DNA of 64,000 nucleotides from Tateyamaria omphalii (GTDB taxonomy: Bacteria; Pseudomonadota; Alphaproteobacteria; Rhodobacterales; Rhodobacteraceae): contig NZ_CP019313.1 in NCBI RefSeq assembly GCF_001969365.1, positions 1 through 64,000 on the forward strand. Reading direction: 5' to 3'. Shown piece by piece: positions 16,542-25,271 of this stretch; within the stretch, counting starts at the first letter, position 1; every line of letters starts with the position of its first letter. Both the position numbers and the translations under genes were made by a program. The notes below the pieces were generated by a model that did no database searches, was not told the DNA's origin, and saw nothing but the letters and a program-made list of their open reading frames with translations.

Positions 16542-18257
16542 CTATCGCCGCGCCCAGAGACGGCGCCAGAACGACGGCTTTTCATTGTCCAGAGGTGCCA
16601 CGCTGTCCAGATCACCGGACAGGAAGGCATCAAGGATGTCGGTCCGCATCTCGATACTGGTATGTTTCTGTCCGGCACTGCCCTGCTGCATCTTTGCCAT
16701 GTGCGGGTGAATGCCGATCTGCCGCAGTGGCCCGGCCCAACCGCCCCAGTTGTGCGAAAACTGCTGCATGAAGACGAGGATCCGCGTCTCGGGCCGCGCG
16801 AAAATGAGCATGTTGAGCGCAGAGCCGATGGGCGCCACGATGGTCTTGGCGCTGCGGATGGTGGCGATCTGCTCGGCAAAGCTCTGTTTTTCGAGAAACA
16901 CCGGGTGAATGCCACGCTGCGCCAGGGCATCGACAAAGCTGTCCTCGTTCTTGGGCTTGGCCCAGGTGCTGTTTTGCCGGCTGAGGTAAATGTCTGCATG
17001 CGGCGCCGTTTCGGAGCCATCAAAACGGGCAAGCACGCGGTCGCGCAGGAATTGCATCGCAGGCCCTGACCATGACGCCTGATGTTCGTACGGCACCTTG
17101 TGACCGGCGCGCAGATCGAACGGGTAGAATGTGATGGTGGGCGCCACATACAGTGTTTTGATGCGCACAGCCTCGGTCCGGCCCACGGTGATCACCGGGT
17201 TGTCGCAGATGGCGGACAGGAAATCGGCATGGGTCTTTGGCATGTCATCGTTGATCAGGATCGGCAGCGCGTCAAAGTCAGAAAGCGCGCAGAAGTGGCG
17301 TAGGCGCGGTAGGTATTCGCTGAACCAATGCCCGAAGTGGTTGGAGGCCGAGCCGCTGAGATTGATGGCGCAGGGGATGTCGCGCTGGATGTCCGGCACT
17401 TCGTACACCGCATCGTTCCCTAGCCTTGTGCGCACGAATTCATCGGCGCGCAGGTTGACCTCTGACGCATAGCGCGCATCGGCATAGCTGTCGGAAATGA
17501 TGGCCCCGCCATCAGTGAAAACGGCCCCGGACTGCCCGGACACAATGGCGTTGAACAGGCTCGCAACATATCCGGAATAGCCTGGGATGACGTCAAATTC
17601 GTCCGTGTTGGCCCACAAAGGGCCAGTGAGGCGGGCGAATTGCACATCGTCAGGCGGCGATTGCAGTGCGAACTGCCCCAAGCCAGCGCCGACAGCATCC
17701 TGCACGGACATAATCTTGCCCAGCCGGTATGTCGGCTGCTTAATCCCGTCCAGCAAAGCGCGCAAAGCGGGCTCGTCCAGTTCGGGCCCGTCTGCAAGCG
17801 CGGTGAGGATCGCATGATCGACCGGGAACACGCCCTCGGTCTGCTCCAGCCGCGTTACGAGTTGCGCGGCAAGGCTGGCCCGCTGCTCGCTGGCGTCCAT
17901 GCGCGTCAGGCAGTCCATTGCCGCGCCCAACAGCCTCTGTAATGCGTCCGGGGTTTGATCGGAGGGCCAGTCGTCCAAGCAGTCAATTGCAATCTTTAGT
18001 GCCTCGACCGGTCGTCCGGCATTGTTATGCGCGTTGATCGCATAAACCATTGTGTCGATGTCACGGGGCGCAAGGCGCAAGGCGGCGTCAAAGAACTCTG
18101 CGGCGGCGTTGAAACTCTGCAGATGATAGTGGCAATATCCGCTGATATACGCGCCAAGGTGCCTTGTCTTCGTGTTGACACGTTGCCTGCGGCAGGCGTC
18201 AAGCGCGCCGGAATAGTCGCCTGCAAATGCGCGCTGTGCGATGTCTTCAAGTGTCAT
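16542..18257 (-). CDS. TPR-GT61 glycosyltransferase (DUF563)
   Basis: A 571-residue protein with TPR-like helices at the N-terminus (residues 1-90, FAGDYSGALDACRR and HLQSFNAAAEFFDAAL) and a GT61-type C-terminal half. The GT61 marks are SASNHFGHWFSEYLPRLRHF, a DIYLSRQNSTWAKPKNED strand-loop and SAKTIVAPIGSALNMLIFARP. It probably adds a sugar to a surface polysaccharide or capsule in the cytoplasm. It opens the glycan island and is convergent with bhcR, with 36 bases between the stops. The upstream methyltransferase gene runs in the same direction. Donor and acceptor are unknown. Confidence 0.78.
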   Translation of the reverse strand: MTLEDIAQRAFAGDYSGALDACRRQRVNTKTRHLGAYISGYCHYHLQSFNAAAEFFDAALRLAPRDIDTMVYAINAHNNAGRPVEALKIAIDCLDDWPSDQTPDALQRLLGAAMDCLTRMDASEQRASLAAQLVTRLEQTEGVFPVDHAILTALADGPELDEPALRALLDGIKQPTYRLGKIMSVQDAVGAGLGQFALQSPPDDVQFARLTGPLWANTDEFDVIPGYSGYVASLFNAIVSGQSGAVFTDGGAIISDSYADARYASEVNLRADEFVRTRLGNDAVYEVPDIQRDIPCAINLSGSASNHFGHWFSEYLPRLRHFCALSDFDALPILINDDMPKTHADFLSAICDNPVITVGRTEAVRIKTLYVAPTITFYPFDLRAGHKVPYEHQASWSGPAMQFLRDRVLARFDGSETAPHADIYLSRQNSTWAKPKNEDSFVDALAQRGIHPVFLEKQSFAEQIATIRSAKTIVAPIGSALNMLIFARPETRILVFMQQFSHNWGGWAGPLRQIGIHPHMAKMQQGSAGQKHTSIEMRTDILDAFLSGDLDSVAPLDNEKPSFWRRLWARR

Positions 18258-18293
18258 TGCCGGCCTGCGTGATTTGGATTGCGGGTCCGCGGC

Positions 18294-18309
18294 GGGGTGG
18301 CCGCCACCC
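18294..18309 (-). other. Short stem-loop between methyltransferase and GT61 genes
   Basis: GGGTGG-CCG-CCACCC hairpin that overlaps the last base of the methyltransferase stop codon. No T-run follows on the minus strand, so it is at most a weak terminator or processing site. Confidence 0.3.
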
Positions 18310-19058
18310 TATGTGCCCATCCCAGGCTCGCATACGAGGTAAATGCTGGAACACAGATCGGGATAGCGCTGCCCCAGCGCATAGCAGCCGTCGAGGTATT
18401 CCGGTGAGATGATGTCGGTGTTCATCAACCGGTCCCACTGGAAGTTTGCCAGCGCCTTGAAGAAGATCCCGGACCGGTGCACGACATCAAGGCCAGCGGC
18501 ACTTGCGTCACGCTCAAGCGTGTCGAGGCTGTAGGTGATCCTATGTCCGTGTTCCGCTTCGGCGGGTGTGATGGCTGCGTTGTGGGTGATCAGGCCCATG
18601 GCCACGGCGATCTGGCGGGACGGGGCGTTGGCGTTGGGGCAGGCCAGGAACAACCGGCCGCCCGGTGCCAGCCATTCGTCGTTGACGCGCTTCAGAACAC
18701 CCACCGGATCGTCGAGATGTTCCAGCACATGGGTCAGAATAATGTTGTCATATCGCTTGGGCAGGTCGACGTCTTCGAACAGGGCCTGATGATAGCTGAT
18801 CGTGTCGGGCAGGGCGGCCTTTGCAATTTCAATTGCTTCGGCTGAGGCCTCGACGCAGGTGATGTCCGAAAAGTCCCGGACCAGACGCTTGGTAAAATCG
18901 CCCTTGAAGCTGCCAAGCTCCAGGCACGCGCCGGGGCGGTAGAAGCTGCTGAACGCCTTGACCATGTACCCGTGCATGACGTCAAAGTCGAAATCATAGG
19001 CGTATTTGCGGTCTGCGTTGTCCTTGAACTCTGCGTCGTAGTCGCGTGTCTGGCTCAT
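18309..19058 (-). CDS. Class I SAM-dependent methyltransferase
   Basis: A 249-residue methyltransferase. The SAM-binding motif I is CLELGSFKGDFTKRL near residues 44-58, the acidic end of strand 2 is TCVEASAEAIE, and NIILTHVLEHLDDPVGVLKRV is the motif that often marks sugar or small-molecule methylases of this type. A Ser/Pro-rich product-binding region follows (LACPNANAPSRQIA). It lies between the GT61 gene and a GNAT gene in a leftward set, so modification of a sugar or sugar nucleotide is plausible. The substrate cannot be read from the sequence. Confidence 0.75.
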   Translation of the reverse strand: MSQTRDYDAEFKDNADRKYAYDFDFDVMHGYMVKAFSSFYRPGACLELGSFKGDFTKRLVRDFSDITCVEASAEAIEIAKAALPDTISYHQALFEDVDLPKRYDNIILTHVLEHLDDPVGVLKRVNDEWLAPGGRLFLACPNANAPSRQIAVAMGLITHNAAITPAEAEHGHRITYSLDTLERDASAAGLDVVHRSGIFFKALANFQWDRLMNTDIISPEYLDGCYALGQRYPDLCSSIYLVCEPGMGT

Positions 19059-19102
19059 TTGTCCCCCCGATCTGAAGTGTTGGCCCCTTTGGGGACCTGC
19101 AG

Positions 19103-19145
19103 CGGTTCCAAGCCGGGTATAGCAAAGCGCGGAAGGTTGGAACCG
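19103..19145 (-). terminator. Inverted repeat downstream of the GNAT gene
   Basis: CGGTTCCAA (19103-19111) and TTGGAACCG (19137-19145) form a perfect 9-base stem with a 25-base loop, two bases past the GNAT stop on the minus strand. It is a candidate terminator for the leftward operon that starts near 23.36 kb. It lacks a clear T-run on that strand. Confidence 0.4.
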
Positions 19146-19147
19146 TT

Positions 19148-19594
19148 TTACAGCTTCAACTCGAACAAGTCTGTTGATCCCGCGACCGGTGCGGGCCGAA
19201 ATCCGTGCTTTGCATAAAGGCGCCGCGCGGCACTGGCATGTGCGTCAACTTCCAGTGCTATGCTGTCGAAGCCGCGGGATGTCGCATGCACGATGGCGGC
19301 GCTGAGCAGCGTATCGGCAATGCCGCGCCCGCGATGGTCGGTCCGTACGCTGACGTTTGTAATGAAGGCGGGGCGTCCCGGCGGGGTGATGCAATAGATC
19401 GCGACCAGCCCCGCCAATGTGCCCGCCGCCCAATGCTCGAACCGTTCGGCGCGATTGCAGATGCGGGTGGCGTAGTCGGCGATGTCCTGGCGGTCGGACA
19501 GCGGCGGGGAAAAATCCTGATCGCAGGCGGTCAGGAGCGCTGCGACCTGTGCTGTGTTCGCGGTGTTGCGCGTGACGTCCACACGCGCCGTCAT
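19148..19594 (-). CDS. GNAT-family N-acetyltransferase
   Basis: A 148-residue acetyltransferase. The acetyl-CoA site motif VRTDHRGRGIADTLLSAAI (motif A, R/Q-x-x-G-x-G/A type) and the C-terminal SAARRLYAKHGFRPAP are clear GNAT signatures. The start at 19594 overlaps the stop of the beta-propeller gene (ATGA), so it is translationally coupled to it; the longer frame to 19711 runs back through that gene. In this context it could acetylate an amino sugar or an amino-acyl group of the surface glycan, but GNAT substrates vary widely. Confidence 0.78.
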   Translation of the reverse strand: MTARVDVTRNTANTAQVAALLTACDQDFSPPLSDRQDIADYATRICNRAERFEHWAAGTLAGLVAIYCITPPGRPAFITNVSVRTDHRGRGIADTLLSAAIVHATSRGFDSIALEVDAHASAARRLYAKHGFRPAPVAGSTDLFELKL

Positions 19595-20553
19595 GGGGAC
19601 AGGCGCGCCAGGCCAAAGCCGTCTTTCCCGAACGCGTTGCCGTTGTAGAGGAGGTACAGTGCGCCCTGATGCACAAAGATGTGCGGGTAGCATTGCATGT
19701 CGGCGTCCCACGCGCCCGGCGTGCCTGTCAGCCCGAGCGCTGCGTCATCCCGGTCCCAAGTGACCGCGTCCTCCGATCGCGCATAGCCCAGCCGGTAGCC
19801 TTTGGTCGGGTCCGTGCGGAAGCCGTGGATGTGTCGATAGCAAAAGACCATGTGATAGTGCCCATCGAAATAGGCCACGCTGGGCAGCGCCTGGCATTCG
19901 TTGCGCCCCAGTACATCCGGCAGGATCGTTTCGCCGGAGGTGCGCTGCCAGTTTTGGCCATCATCGGACCAGGCTTGCGCGATCTTGTAGACGCGGTCTG
20001 GGGCGGCCTCTTCAGTCTCGCGTTCCCAGCGTTGGCCAAAGATGTACCACATGCGGAACTGGTCGCCGATCTGGCGGACAAAGCCGTCGCCCACCAGAAA
20101 CGGTTCATGCAGGCTTGCGCTCAGCACCGGCCCCGTGCCGACGCGTTGGAACGTGCGACCTCCATCACGGCTTTTGACCAGACCGATGGCGGTGTCTACG
20201 GATACCGACACCCGGCGGGTCCAGCCGGTGGTGTATCCCCACACCTCATCCCTGACCTGAACGGGGTTCAATGGAAAAACACCATGCTCGTCAAATGCGC
20301 CCAGGGGGCCGCGTGCCAGCACCTCGTGCCGCGCGACATCGACAAGTGTTGTCAGATCATCCGCGACATCGGCATAGGAGACGTGGCTGATGAACTTGCC
20401 GCTGTTCCCATCCGCAGAACGGGTCGAGAAGTAGATACGTACGCCCCCGCCCGGCAAGGCGAGCGTCTGCGGCGATTGCGCAAACAGCCCTGGGCCGTGC
20501 ATCAGCTCGTGTGCGCCGGGATCAAATAGCTTGCCAAGCTTCTCTACCATCAT
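19591..20553 (-). CDS. Glycosidase-like five-bladed beta-propeller protein, copy 1
   Basis: A 320-residue protein that resembles the GH43/GH32-type five-bladed propeller: repeated strand patterns such as VRIYFSTRSADGNSG, FRMWYIFGQRW, GHYHMVFCYRHIHG and LYLLYNGNAFG. It has no signal peptide, which is odd for a secreted glycosidase. It is clearly a paralogue of the next gene (20550-21518): both start with LGK-LFDP/VFDP, share FDE-G-FP and GLARL near the end. Stops and starts overlap by four bases on both sides, so WbqC, copy 2, copy 1 and the GNAT form a coupled series. Function may be transfer or processing of a glycan rather than hydrolysis. Confidence 0.65.
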   Translation of the reverse strand: MMVEKLGKLFDPGAHELMHGPGLFAQSPQTLALPGGGVRIYFSTRSADGNSGKFISHVSYADVADDLTTLVDVARHEVLARGPLGAFDEHGVFPLNPVQVRDEVWGYTTGWTRRVSVSVDTAIGLVKSRDGGRTFQRVGTGPVLSASLHEPFLVGDGFVRQIGDQFRMWYIFGQRWERETEEAAPDRVYKIAQAWSDDGQNWQRTSGETILPDVLGRNECQALPSVAYFDGHYHMVFCYRHIHGFRTDPTKGYRLGYARSEDAVTWDRDDAALGLTGTPGAWDADMQCYPHIFVHQGALYLLYNGNAFGKDGFGLARLSP

Positions 20554-21518
20554 GGGCGTGCCTCAAGCCGTGCAAGTCCGAACCCTTCGCGGCCGACACC
20601 ATTGCCGAGATAGGCCATGTAGGTGATGCCATCGACGGAAAAAACGTGGGGGTAGGATACCATTTCGCTGTCCCAACCCTCGTCCGACGGGTGCATCCCC
20701 GCCAGCGCATCGTCCCGGTGCCACGTGATCATGTCGTCGCTGTGGGCGTATCCGATGCGATACCCGCGGGCATGTCCGCGGTAGTCGGTGGAGTAACGGT
20801 AGCAAAAGAACATGTGATATCGTCCGTCGTGGAAGTGCACATCGGGGCTTGCCTGTGCTTCATCCTCTTCGACGGCCGTGTCGATCAGGTGTGCGCCATG
20901 CTTGTGCCAGGTCCGCCCGTCCTCGGACCACGCCATGCGAATGCGGTAGACGGGTTCGGCCCGCCCCGCGTGCATCAGCCATTTCGTGCCCGCGATGTAG
21001 AACAGATAGTACACGTCTCCAAATCGGCGCAGCTTTGGACCGCTCATCACAAAGGGTTCGTCCGGTGACAGGCCGATGATCGGACCGGAACCCAGTTTTT
21101 CAAACCGGGTGCCGCCGTCCGTACTGAGTGCGGCGCCAATGGCCACATCAAAGGGCACACTTTCGCATCGCGTCCATCCCGCATAGCAGGCCAGGACGCC
21201 CTCATCGGTGTCGACTGCCGAAAACGGATAGGTTCCGAATTCGTCGAAGGTCCCCGTCTCGCCCAGCTCAAGAACCGGCGCGTCCGCGACGCGGATCACG
21301 CGGGTCAGATTGCGACGATCCAGATCGACCCAGGCGGAGTAGCTTTTGAACTGCCCGTTTGCGTCCGGGGCTGGCCGGGTCGAGAAGTAAACCCGCACGT
21401 GATCGTCGCGGATCAGCGTTGCAGGTGCCTGCGCAAAGGACGCCATCCAGTCGCGGCCCGGATGATCGACAGGGTCGAACACCTTGCCCAGCTTGGTCCA
21501 GACAAATCCGTCACTCAT
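20550..21518 (-). CDS. Glycosidase-like five-bladed beta-propeller protein, copy 2
   Basis: A 322-residue paralogue of the protein encoded at 19591-20553. Propeller-type strands include VRVYFSTRPAPDANG, DVYYLFYIAGTKW, GRYHMFFCYRYSTD and ITYMAYLGNGVGREGFGLARL. It lacks a signal peptide and any transmembrane segment. The gene overlaps wbqC by eight bases upstream and copy 1 by four bases downstream. GH43-like catalytic acid positions cannot be assigned confidently by eye. The tight pairing of two intracellular propellers with WbqC suggests a joint step in making a modified sugar. Confidence 0.65.
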   Translation of the reverse strand: MSDGFVWTKLGKVFDPVDHPGRDWMASFAQAPATLIRDDHVRVYFSTRPAPDANGQFKSYSAWVDLDRRNLTRVIRVADAPVLELGETGTFDEFGTYPFSAVDTDEGVLACYAGWTRCESVPFDVAIGAALSTDGGTRFEKLGSGPIIGLSPDEPFVMSGPKLRRFGDVYYLFYIAGTKWLMHAGRAEPVYRIRMAWSEDGRTWHKHGAHLIDTAVEEDEAQASPDVHFHDGRYHMFFCYRYSTDYRGHARGYRIGYAHSDDMITWHRDDALAGMHPSDEGWDSEMVSYPHVFSVDGITYMAYLGNGVGREGFGLARLEARP

Positions 21519-22224
21519 CTTTTGGCGCCACCATTTCGTAGCAATCGGTGATCAGGCTGCGTGCCGCATCCACTGAATTGAACATTATGATGTCGAGGAT
21601 CGACAGATCCGGCACAAAGGGGTGCCCAAACTGTTCATATTCAATCGACGTCCGCCGCATGAAGTGCAGATCCATGCCGCGCGCCCGAAAAGCGGATGCC
21701 TGATAAAGGTCGAGACCGCCAATCGGGTTGACGTAGCTGGTTGCTGAGACAGCCTCGCAAATCGCCAGAACCCGGTCCTGTCCTTTCAGTCCTGTCGTGT
21801 CGCCAAGGGACGAGGACACAACGATGGGCGTATCCAGGCCCAGATAGGTGCAGACCCGCGTGACGCTGTGGTGAATGAAGGTGAACAGATTGCGTTCGGG
21901 ATATCCTAGGATCTCTTCGACCACCGGCATGGCATTGGCGAATTGAGGCGCCTTGCGATACGCGTTTGCAATCTGCGCCATCAGCTTTTTGGGGTCATAT
22001 GCATCGGCGATGTCGCGGTCACGGACATCAAGGTAATCGGAATCCTTGCGCAGCGGCAGGGTGAACATCACCGCTGCGCCATTGCGCAGGAACCGGTTGC
22101 GATTGATCCACCCTTTCTTGCTGAACTGGATATCGTCATAGACGACAAACGTGTCTGCATGCGCAATCAGCTGGAAATAGCCAATATAGGGCAGAAGATA
22201 GGGCTGCATGATCGCTGCGCGCAT
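21511..22224 (-). CDS. wbqC: WbqC-like family protein
   Basis: A 237-residue WbqC-family protein, found in O-antigen and surface-glycan loci. The N-terminus MRAAIMQPYLLPYIGYFQLI and YDDIQFSKKGWINRNRF are diagnostic; the C-terminal half has DLSILDIIMFN. Some members have been linked to adding amino acids or acyl groups to amino sugars, but the activity is not firmly established in general. It starts 11 bases after the stop of the DegT aminotransferase gene and overlaps the beta-propeller gene, so it is part of the same leftward operon. An amino-sugar modification role fits the neighbours. Confidence 0.85.
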   Translation of the reverse strand: MRAAIMQPYLLPYIGYFQLIAHADTFVVYDDIQFSKKGWINRNRFLRNGAAVMFTLPLRKDSDYLDVRDRDIADAYDPKKLMAQIANAYRKAPQFANAMPVVEEILGYPERNLFTFIHHSVTRVCTYLGLDTPIVVSSSLGDTTGLKGQDRVLAICEAVSATSYVNPIGGLDLYQASAFRARGMDLHFMRRTSIEYEQFGHPFVPDLSILDIIMFNSVDAARSLITDCYEMVAPKDE

Positions 22225-22235
22225 GGCAATACGCG

Positions 22236-23357
22236 CTATGTGCCGGAGGCGGCTGCATCATGCAGCAGCGCGATGATGCGGGTCAGCGATGCCTGGTCGA
22301 GGCCGGGATAGATCGGCAGACACAGGATTTCATCTGCCGCGCGTGCCGCATGAGGCAGCAGCGTCTTGTCCGCTGTCGGCAGCGCGCTGTACATCGGGAA
22401 TTCCGGGATGAGCGGATAGAAATAGCGCCGGGGGTGCACCCCTCGTTCTTTCATGTAGTGATACAGTGCATCGCGCGAAATCGGAAATTCGGGGCCGACG
22501 CGGATGGGGAAGTAGGCGTAGTTCGCCCGTATCTGTCCGCTGTCTTCCACGCAATGAATACCCGGCAGGTCAGCCAGCCGTTCGCGGTACTGGCGGTCAA
22601 TCTCTGCCCGTTGCGCGATTGCCGCATCAATATGGTTGAGCTGGAGCAAGCCCATGGCTGCGTTGATCTCGCTCATCTTGCCGTTGATGCCGGTTTCGAT
22701 CACCACTGTCTCGCCCTCGTGGCCGAAGTTTTTCAGCTGGTCGACATAGCGCTTCATTTCTGGTGTCTTGCATACGACGGCCCCGCCTTCGAAGGTGTTG
22801 AACACCTTGGTTGCGTGAAAGCTGAGCACTGACAGGTCGCCATGGGTCAGGACCGACCCGCAATGACATTCGACCCCAAAGGCGTGAGCGGCATCATACA
22901 CGACCGGAATGCCGTGTTCCGCACCGATGGCGTCGATCGCATCAACATCGGCCGGATGCCCATAGCAGTGGACGGGCAAAATGGCCGCGGTGTCCTTTGT
23001 GATGGCCGAATTGACCTGCGCGGGGTCGAGGTTCAGACTGACTGGATCCACATCCACAAAGACCGGGGTGCACTCGGTCCAGAGAATGGCATGTGACGTC
23101 GCAACGAAGGAAAAGGGGGTCGTGATGACCTCACCCTTGATCCCAAGTGCGCGCAGTGCGGTCACAAGCGCGATGGTTCCGTTGTTGAACAGCGAGATAT
23201 ACGGCACCTTGAGGTAGTCGCACAGCGCTTGTTCCAGCTGCTGGTGATAGGGGCCGCTGTTTGTCAGGTGCCCGCTTTCCCAAATCTTGTTAAGCAGCCC
23301 CTGAAATTCTTCCAGTGGCGGCAGATGCGGGCGGGTGACGTAGATGTCTTGTGACAT
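22236..23357 (-). CDS. DegT/DnrJ/EryC1/StrS-family sugar aminotransferase
   Basis: A 373-residue PLP sugar aminotransferase that would convert a keto-sugar nucleotide to an amino sugar. The N-terminus VTRPHLPPLEEFQGLLNKIW and NNGTIALVTALRAL are family typical; the PLP lysine is in LSFHATKVFNTFEGGAVV, where the FHATK variant is common in VioA/FdtB relatives. HGPADVDAIDAI-like PVHCYGHPADVDAID and the PRRYFYPL motif near the C-terminus also fit. It probably starts the leftward operon (aminotransferase, wbqC, propellers, GNAT), preceded by a 342-base gap. A second, different aminotransferase of this superfamily is at 26229-27344. Confidence 0.85.
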   Translation of the reverse strand: MSQDIYVTRPHLPPLEEFQGLLNKIWESGHLTNSGPYHQQLEQALCDYLKVPYISLFNNGTIALVTALRALGIKGEVITTPFSFVATSHAILWTECTPVFVDVDPVSLNLDPAQVNSAITKDTAAILPVHCYGHPADVDAIDAIGAEHGIPVVYDAAHAFGVECHCGSVLTHGDLSVLSFHATKVFNTFEGGAVVCKTPEMKRYVDQLKNFGHEGETVVIETGINGKMSEINAAMGLLQLNHIDAAIAQRAEIDRQYRERLADLPGIHCVEDSGQIRANYAYFPIRVGPEFPISRDALYHYMKERGVHPRRYFYPLIPEFPMYSALPTADKTLLPHAARAADEILCLPIYPGLDQASLTRIIALLHDAAASGT

Positions 23358-23699
23358 GAAGGGTTTGTGCCGACTGCTCTTTTTCCTGTGCGTCAGGATA
23401 CCTACTGCGCAGCGTGAATTTTCACAATGGCTCTCTCCAGCAGCCGACGGGGCTGTCGTGCGAAACTGCGGGATGGAGAAACAGGTGTTCCATTTCCATC
23501 TGTGGACTTGTGCCTGTCCATCATCAGTTATCGGCCATCTGCTTGAGGCCTTGCTGGACCGGGTCGGTGCCGACGCGGAGCCCGAAGAGTTCGAGCATCA
23601 GGAATGGACCCATCCGTGTCCCAGTATTTAAGCCGGGAGACAGAGAACACGTTGGACACCTGATACCCCTGACCGTCCGAAGCAAGGCCCTTTCAGCTG
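23358..23699. other. Gene-free stretch between aminotransferase and FdtA-like genes
   Basis: 342 bases with no convincing gene on either strand; frames here lack family resemblance and have poor codon use. It must hold the promoter of the leftward aminotransferase operon and the end of the FdtA-like transcript. No clear palindrome or terminator was recognised. Confidence 0.6.
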
Positions 23700-24128
23700 T
23701 CAGGCGGCCTGGCTTGCGGCCAGAAACTCGGAATAGTCGCGATAGTAGTCCGCTTCATCGTAGAAGTGAGACGCGAGAACCATACACACGGCGCCCTGGC
23801 TGAAGTTGTCCATTTCGCGCCACACCATGTTCTTGATGTAGAGACCCTTTCTGGGGTTGCGCAGCCAGACATCCGCTTGCGTCGTGCCGTCGTCGATCTT
23901 CATGCGAAAGCTTCCTGACAGAGCGAAGATAACCTGTTCAAGCTCGCGGTGCGCGTGCCCGCCACGCTCGGAATCCACGGGGACATTGTAAAGGTAGTAT
24001 ACCCGCCGAATATCAAACGGAACGTGGCGGCCCCCTTCCATGAAGGTCAGATCACCGCGCGGATCAGAGACGATCGGCAGGTCGATCATGCGGGCGTTTC
24101 CGTTGAAGTGGGGGATGTCTTCGTTCAT
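23700..24128 (-). CDS. FdtA/QdtA-like cupin (dTDP-4-keto-6-deoxyhexose 3,4-ketoisomerase family)
   Basis: A 142-residue single-domain cupin. SDPRGDLTFMEGGRHVPFDIRR, YYLYNVPVDSERGGHAHRELEQ and VWREMDNFSQGAV are signatures of the sugar 3,4-ketoisomerase/WxcM C-terminal family, including the GGHAH metal or catalytic histidines. Such enzymes isomerise dTDP-4-keto-6-deoxyglucose to the 3-keto form before a DegT-type transaminase makes a 3-amino-3,6-dideoxyhexose. Two DegT enzymes and two GNATs are nearby, which supports a Fuc3NAc- or Qui3NAc-like sugar. No rmlA/rmlB genes are in the window, so precursors would come from elsewhere. Confidence 0.82.
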   Translation of the reverse strand: MNEDIPHFNGNARMIDLPIVSDPRGDLTFMEGGRHVPFDIRRVYYLYNVPVDSERGGHAHRELEQVIFALSGSFRMKIDDGTTQADVWLRNPRKGLYIKNMVWREMDNFSQGAVCMVLASHFYDEADYYRDYSEFLAASQAA

Positions 24129-24270
24129 GTCGATGTCGTCTCAGGTTTGGTTTCTGTTGCCAAGGCTGGTGTCTGGTGCCTCCGCGTCCGCGGGGACTTC
24201 TTTCATACCGTGTGTGGCAGGATTTGAAACGTGTTTCTCGCGCTGCGCGGAGTTTGGCATACGAGCTGTA

Positions 24271-25269
24271 TCACCGGCTTTTGCGCCGGGCCATCAGGGC
24301 AGACAGTCGGGCAAGTCGCAAAAACCATGCGTGCGATCGAACGGCACGTTGGTACACTGACCGCTTGAATGCGCTTGATCCCGATGCGGCCAAAGAGGTT
24401 TGAAACGCCTCAGAGCAGTGCATCGCGCGCCACACTTCGGTCAAGCGTGGCATTTCACTGGCAAGGTGCGGCGCGTTGAACACTATCGCCTGTGCACGGA
24501 TGGCAGCGCGCAAGGTGCGCAATGCAAAAGGCCCATGCACATCCGGCCCAAAGTCATTGTCGCATATCAGCTGCCACAGGCGCAGACTGGCATCGGCCGC
24601 ATCAAGTCGTGCCGCACTTGGACCCTTCGTGATTGCTGCGGCATTGTCCTGCCGGTAGAAAAACACCCCCTCGCAAAAGGCGATGCTGTCGCAGGCGAGA
24701 AAAAACCGTCGCACGGTGTATTCATCGGCAAAGGCGTTGAAGTCATCAAAGCCGTTGGTTTTCAGAAGGCGCATGGGCCACAGCGCGTTGCCCGGAATCG
24801 TCCAGTCCAGCGACGCGACAAAGGCCTCGCGCCCAGACAGGATGGCGGTTCGGTCGCCACGGTAACCAGTGATCCTGCGATCTTCGGCCCCATCGCGGTG
24901 GTAGAACACAACATCGGGAAGAACCGCATCGGCACCGGTCTCAACCGCCCGCGCATGAAGTTGCGACAGCCAATCGGGAGAAAACAGATCATCCTGTGAG
25001 GAATAGACAAACCACCGCCCGGTTGCGTGCGGAGCCGCGAAATTCACTGCCTTGGCCGCGCTGCCAAGGTTTTGACCGGTGTTCATGTATGTGATCCGGT
25101 CGTCTGCGTCCGCGTGGCGTTGAATCACGGCGCGGCTGTCATCGGTCGAACAATCGTCGATGCACAGCACCTCGAACGCGGAAAAGTCCTGTTGGCGCAA
25201 GGACGCAAGTGTTTCGTCCAAATACGCCGCACCGTTGTAGACGGGCAGGAGAACGGAGATTTCAGCCAT
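24271..25269 (-). CDS. Family 2 glycosyltransferase
   Basis: A 332-residue GT-A glycosyltransferase. EISVLLPVYNGAAYLDETLASL at the N-terminus, the VLCIDDCSTDDSRAVIQRH nucleotide-binding segment and the FVYSSQDDLFSPDWLS acidic (DxD-like) motif are characteristic of GT2. The start at 25269 follows the upstream GT2 gene by two bases, so the two are translationally linked; the longer frame to 25314 reads into that gene. The C-terminus is basic (LMARRKSR). It would add one sugar to a lipid-linked glycan at the cytoplasmic membrane face. Donor unknown. Confidence 0.88.
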   Translation of the reverse strand: MAEISVLLPVYNGAAYLDETLASLRQQDFSAFEVLCIDDCSTDDSRAVIQRHADADDRITYMNTGQNLGSAAKAVNFAAPHATGRWFVYSSQDDLFSPDWLSQLHARAVETGADAVLPDVVFYHRDGAEDRRITGYRGDRTAILSGREAFVASLDWTIPGNALWPMRLLKTNGFDDFNAFADEYTVRRFFLACDSIAFCEGVFFYRQDNAAAITKGPSAARLDAADASLRLWQLICDNDFGPDVHGPFALRTLRAAIRAQAIVFNAPHLASEMPRLTEVWRAMHCSEAFQTSLAASGSSAFKRSVYQRAVRSHAWFLRLARLSALMARRKSR

Positions 25270-25271
25270 GT

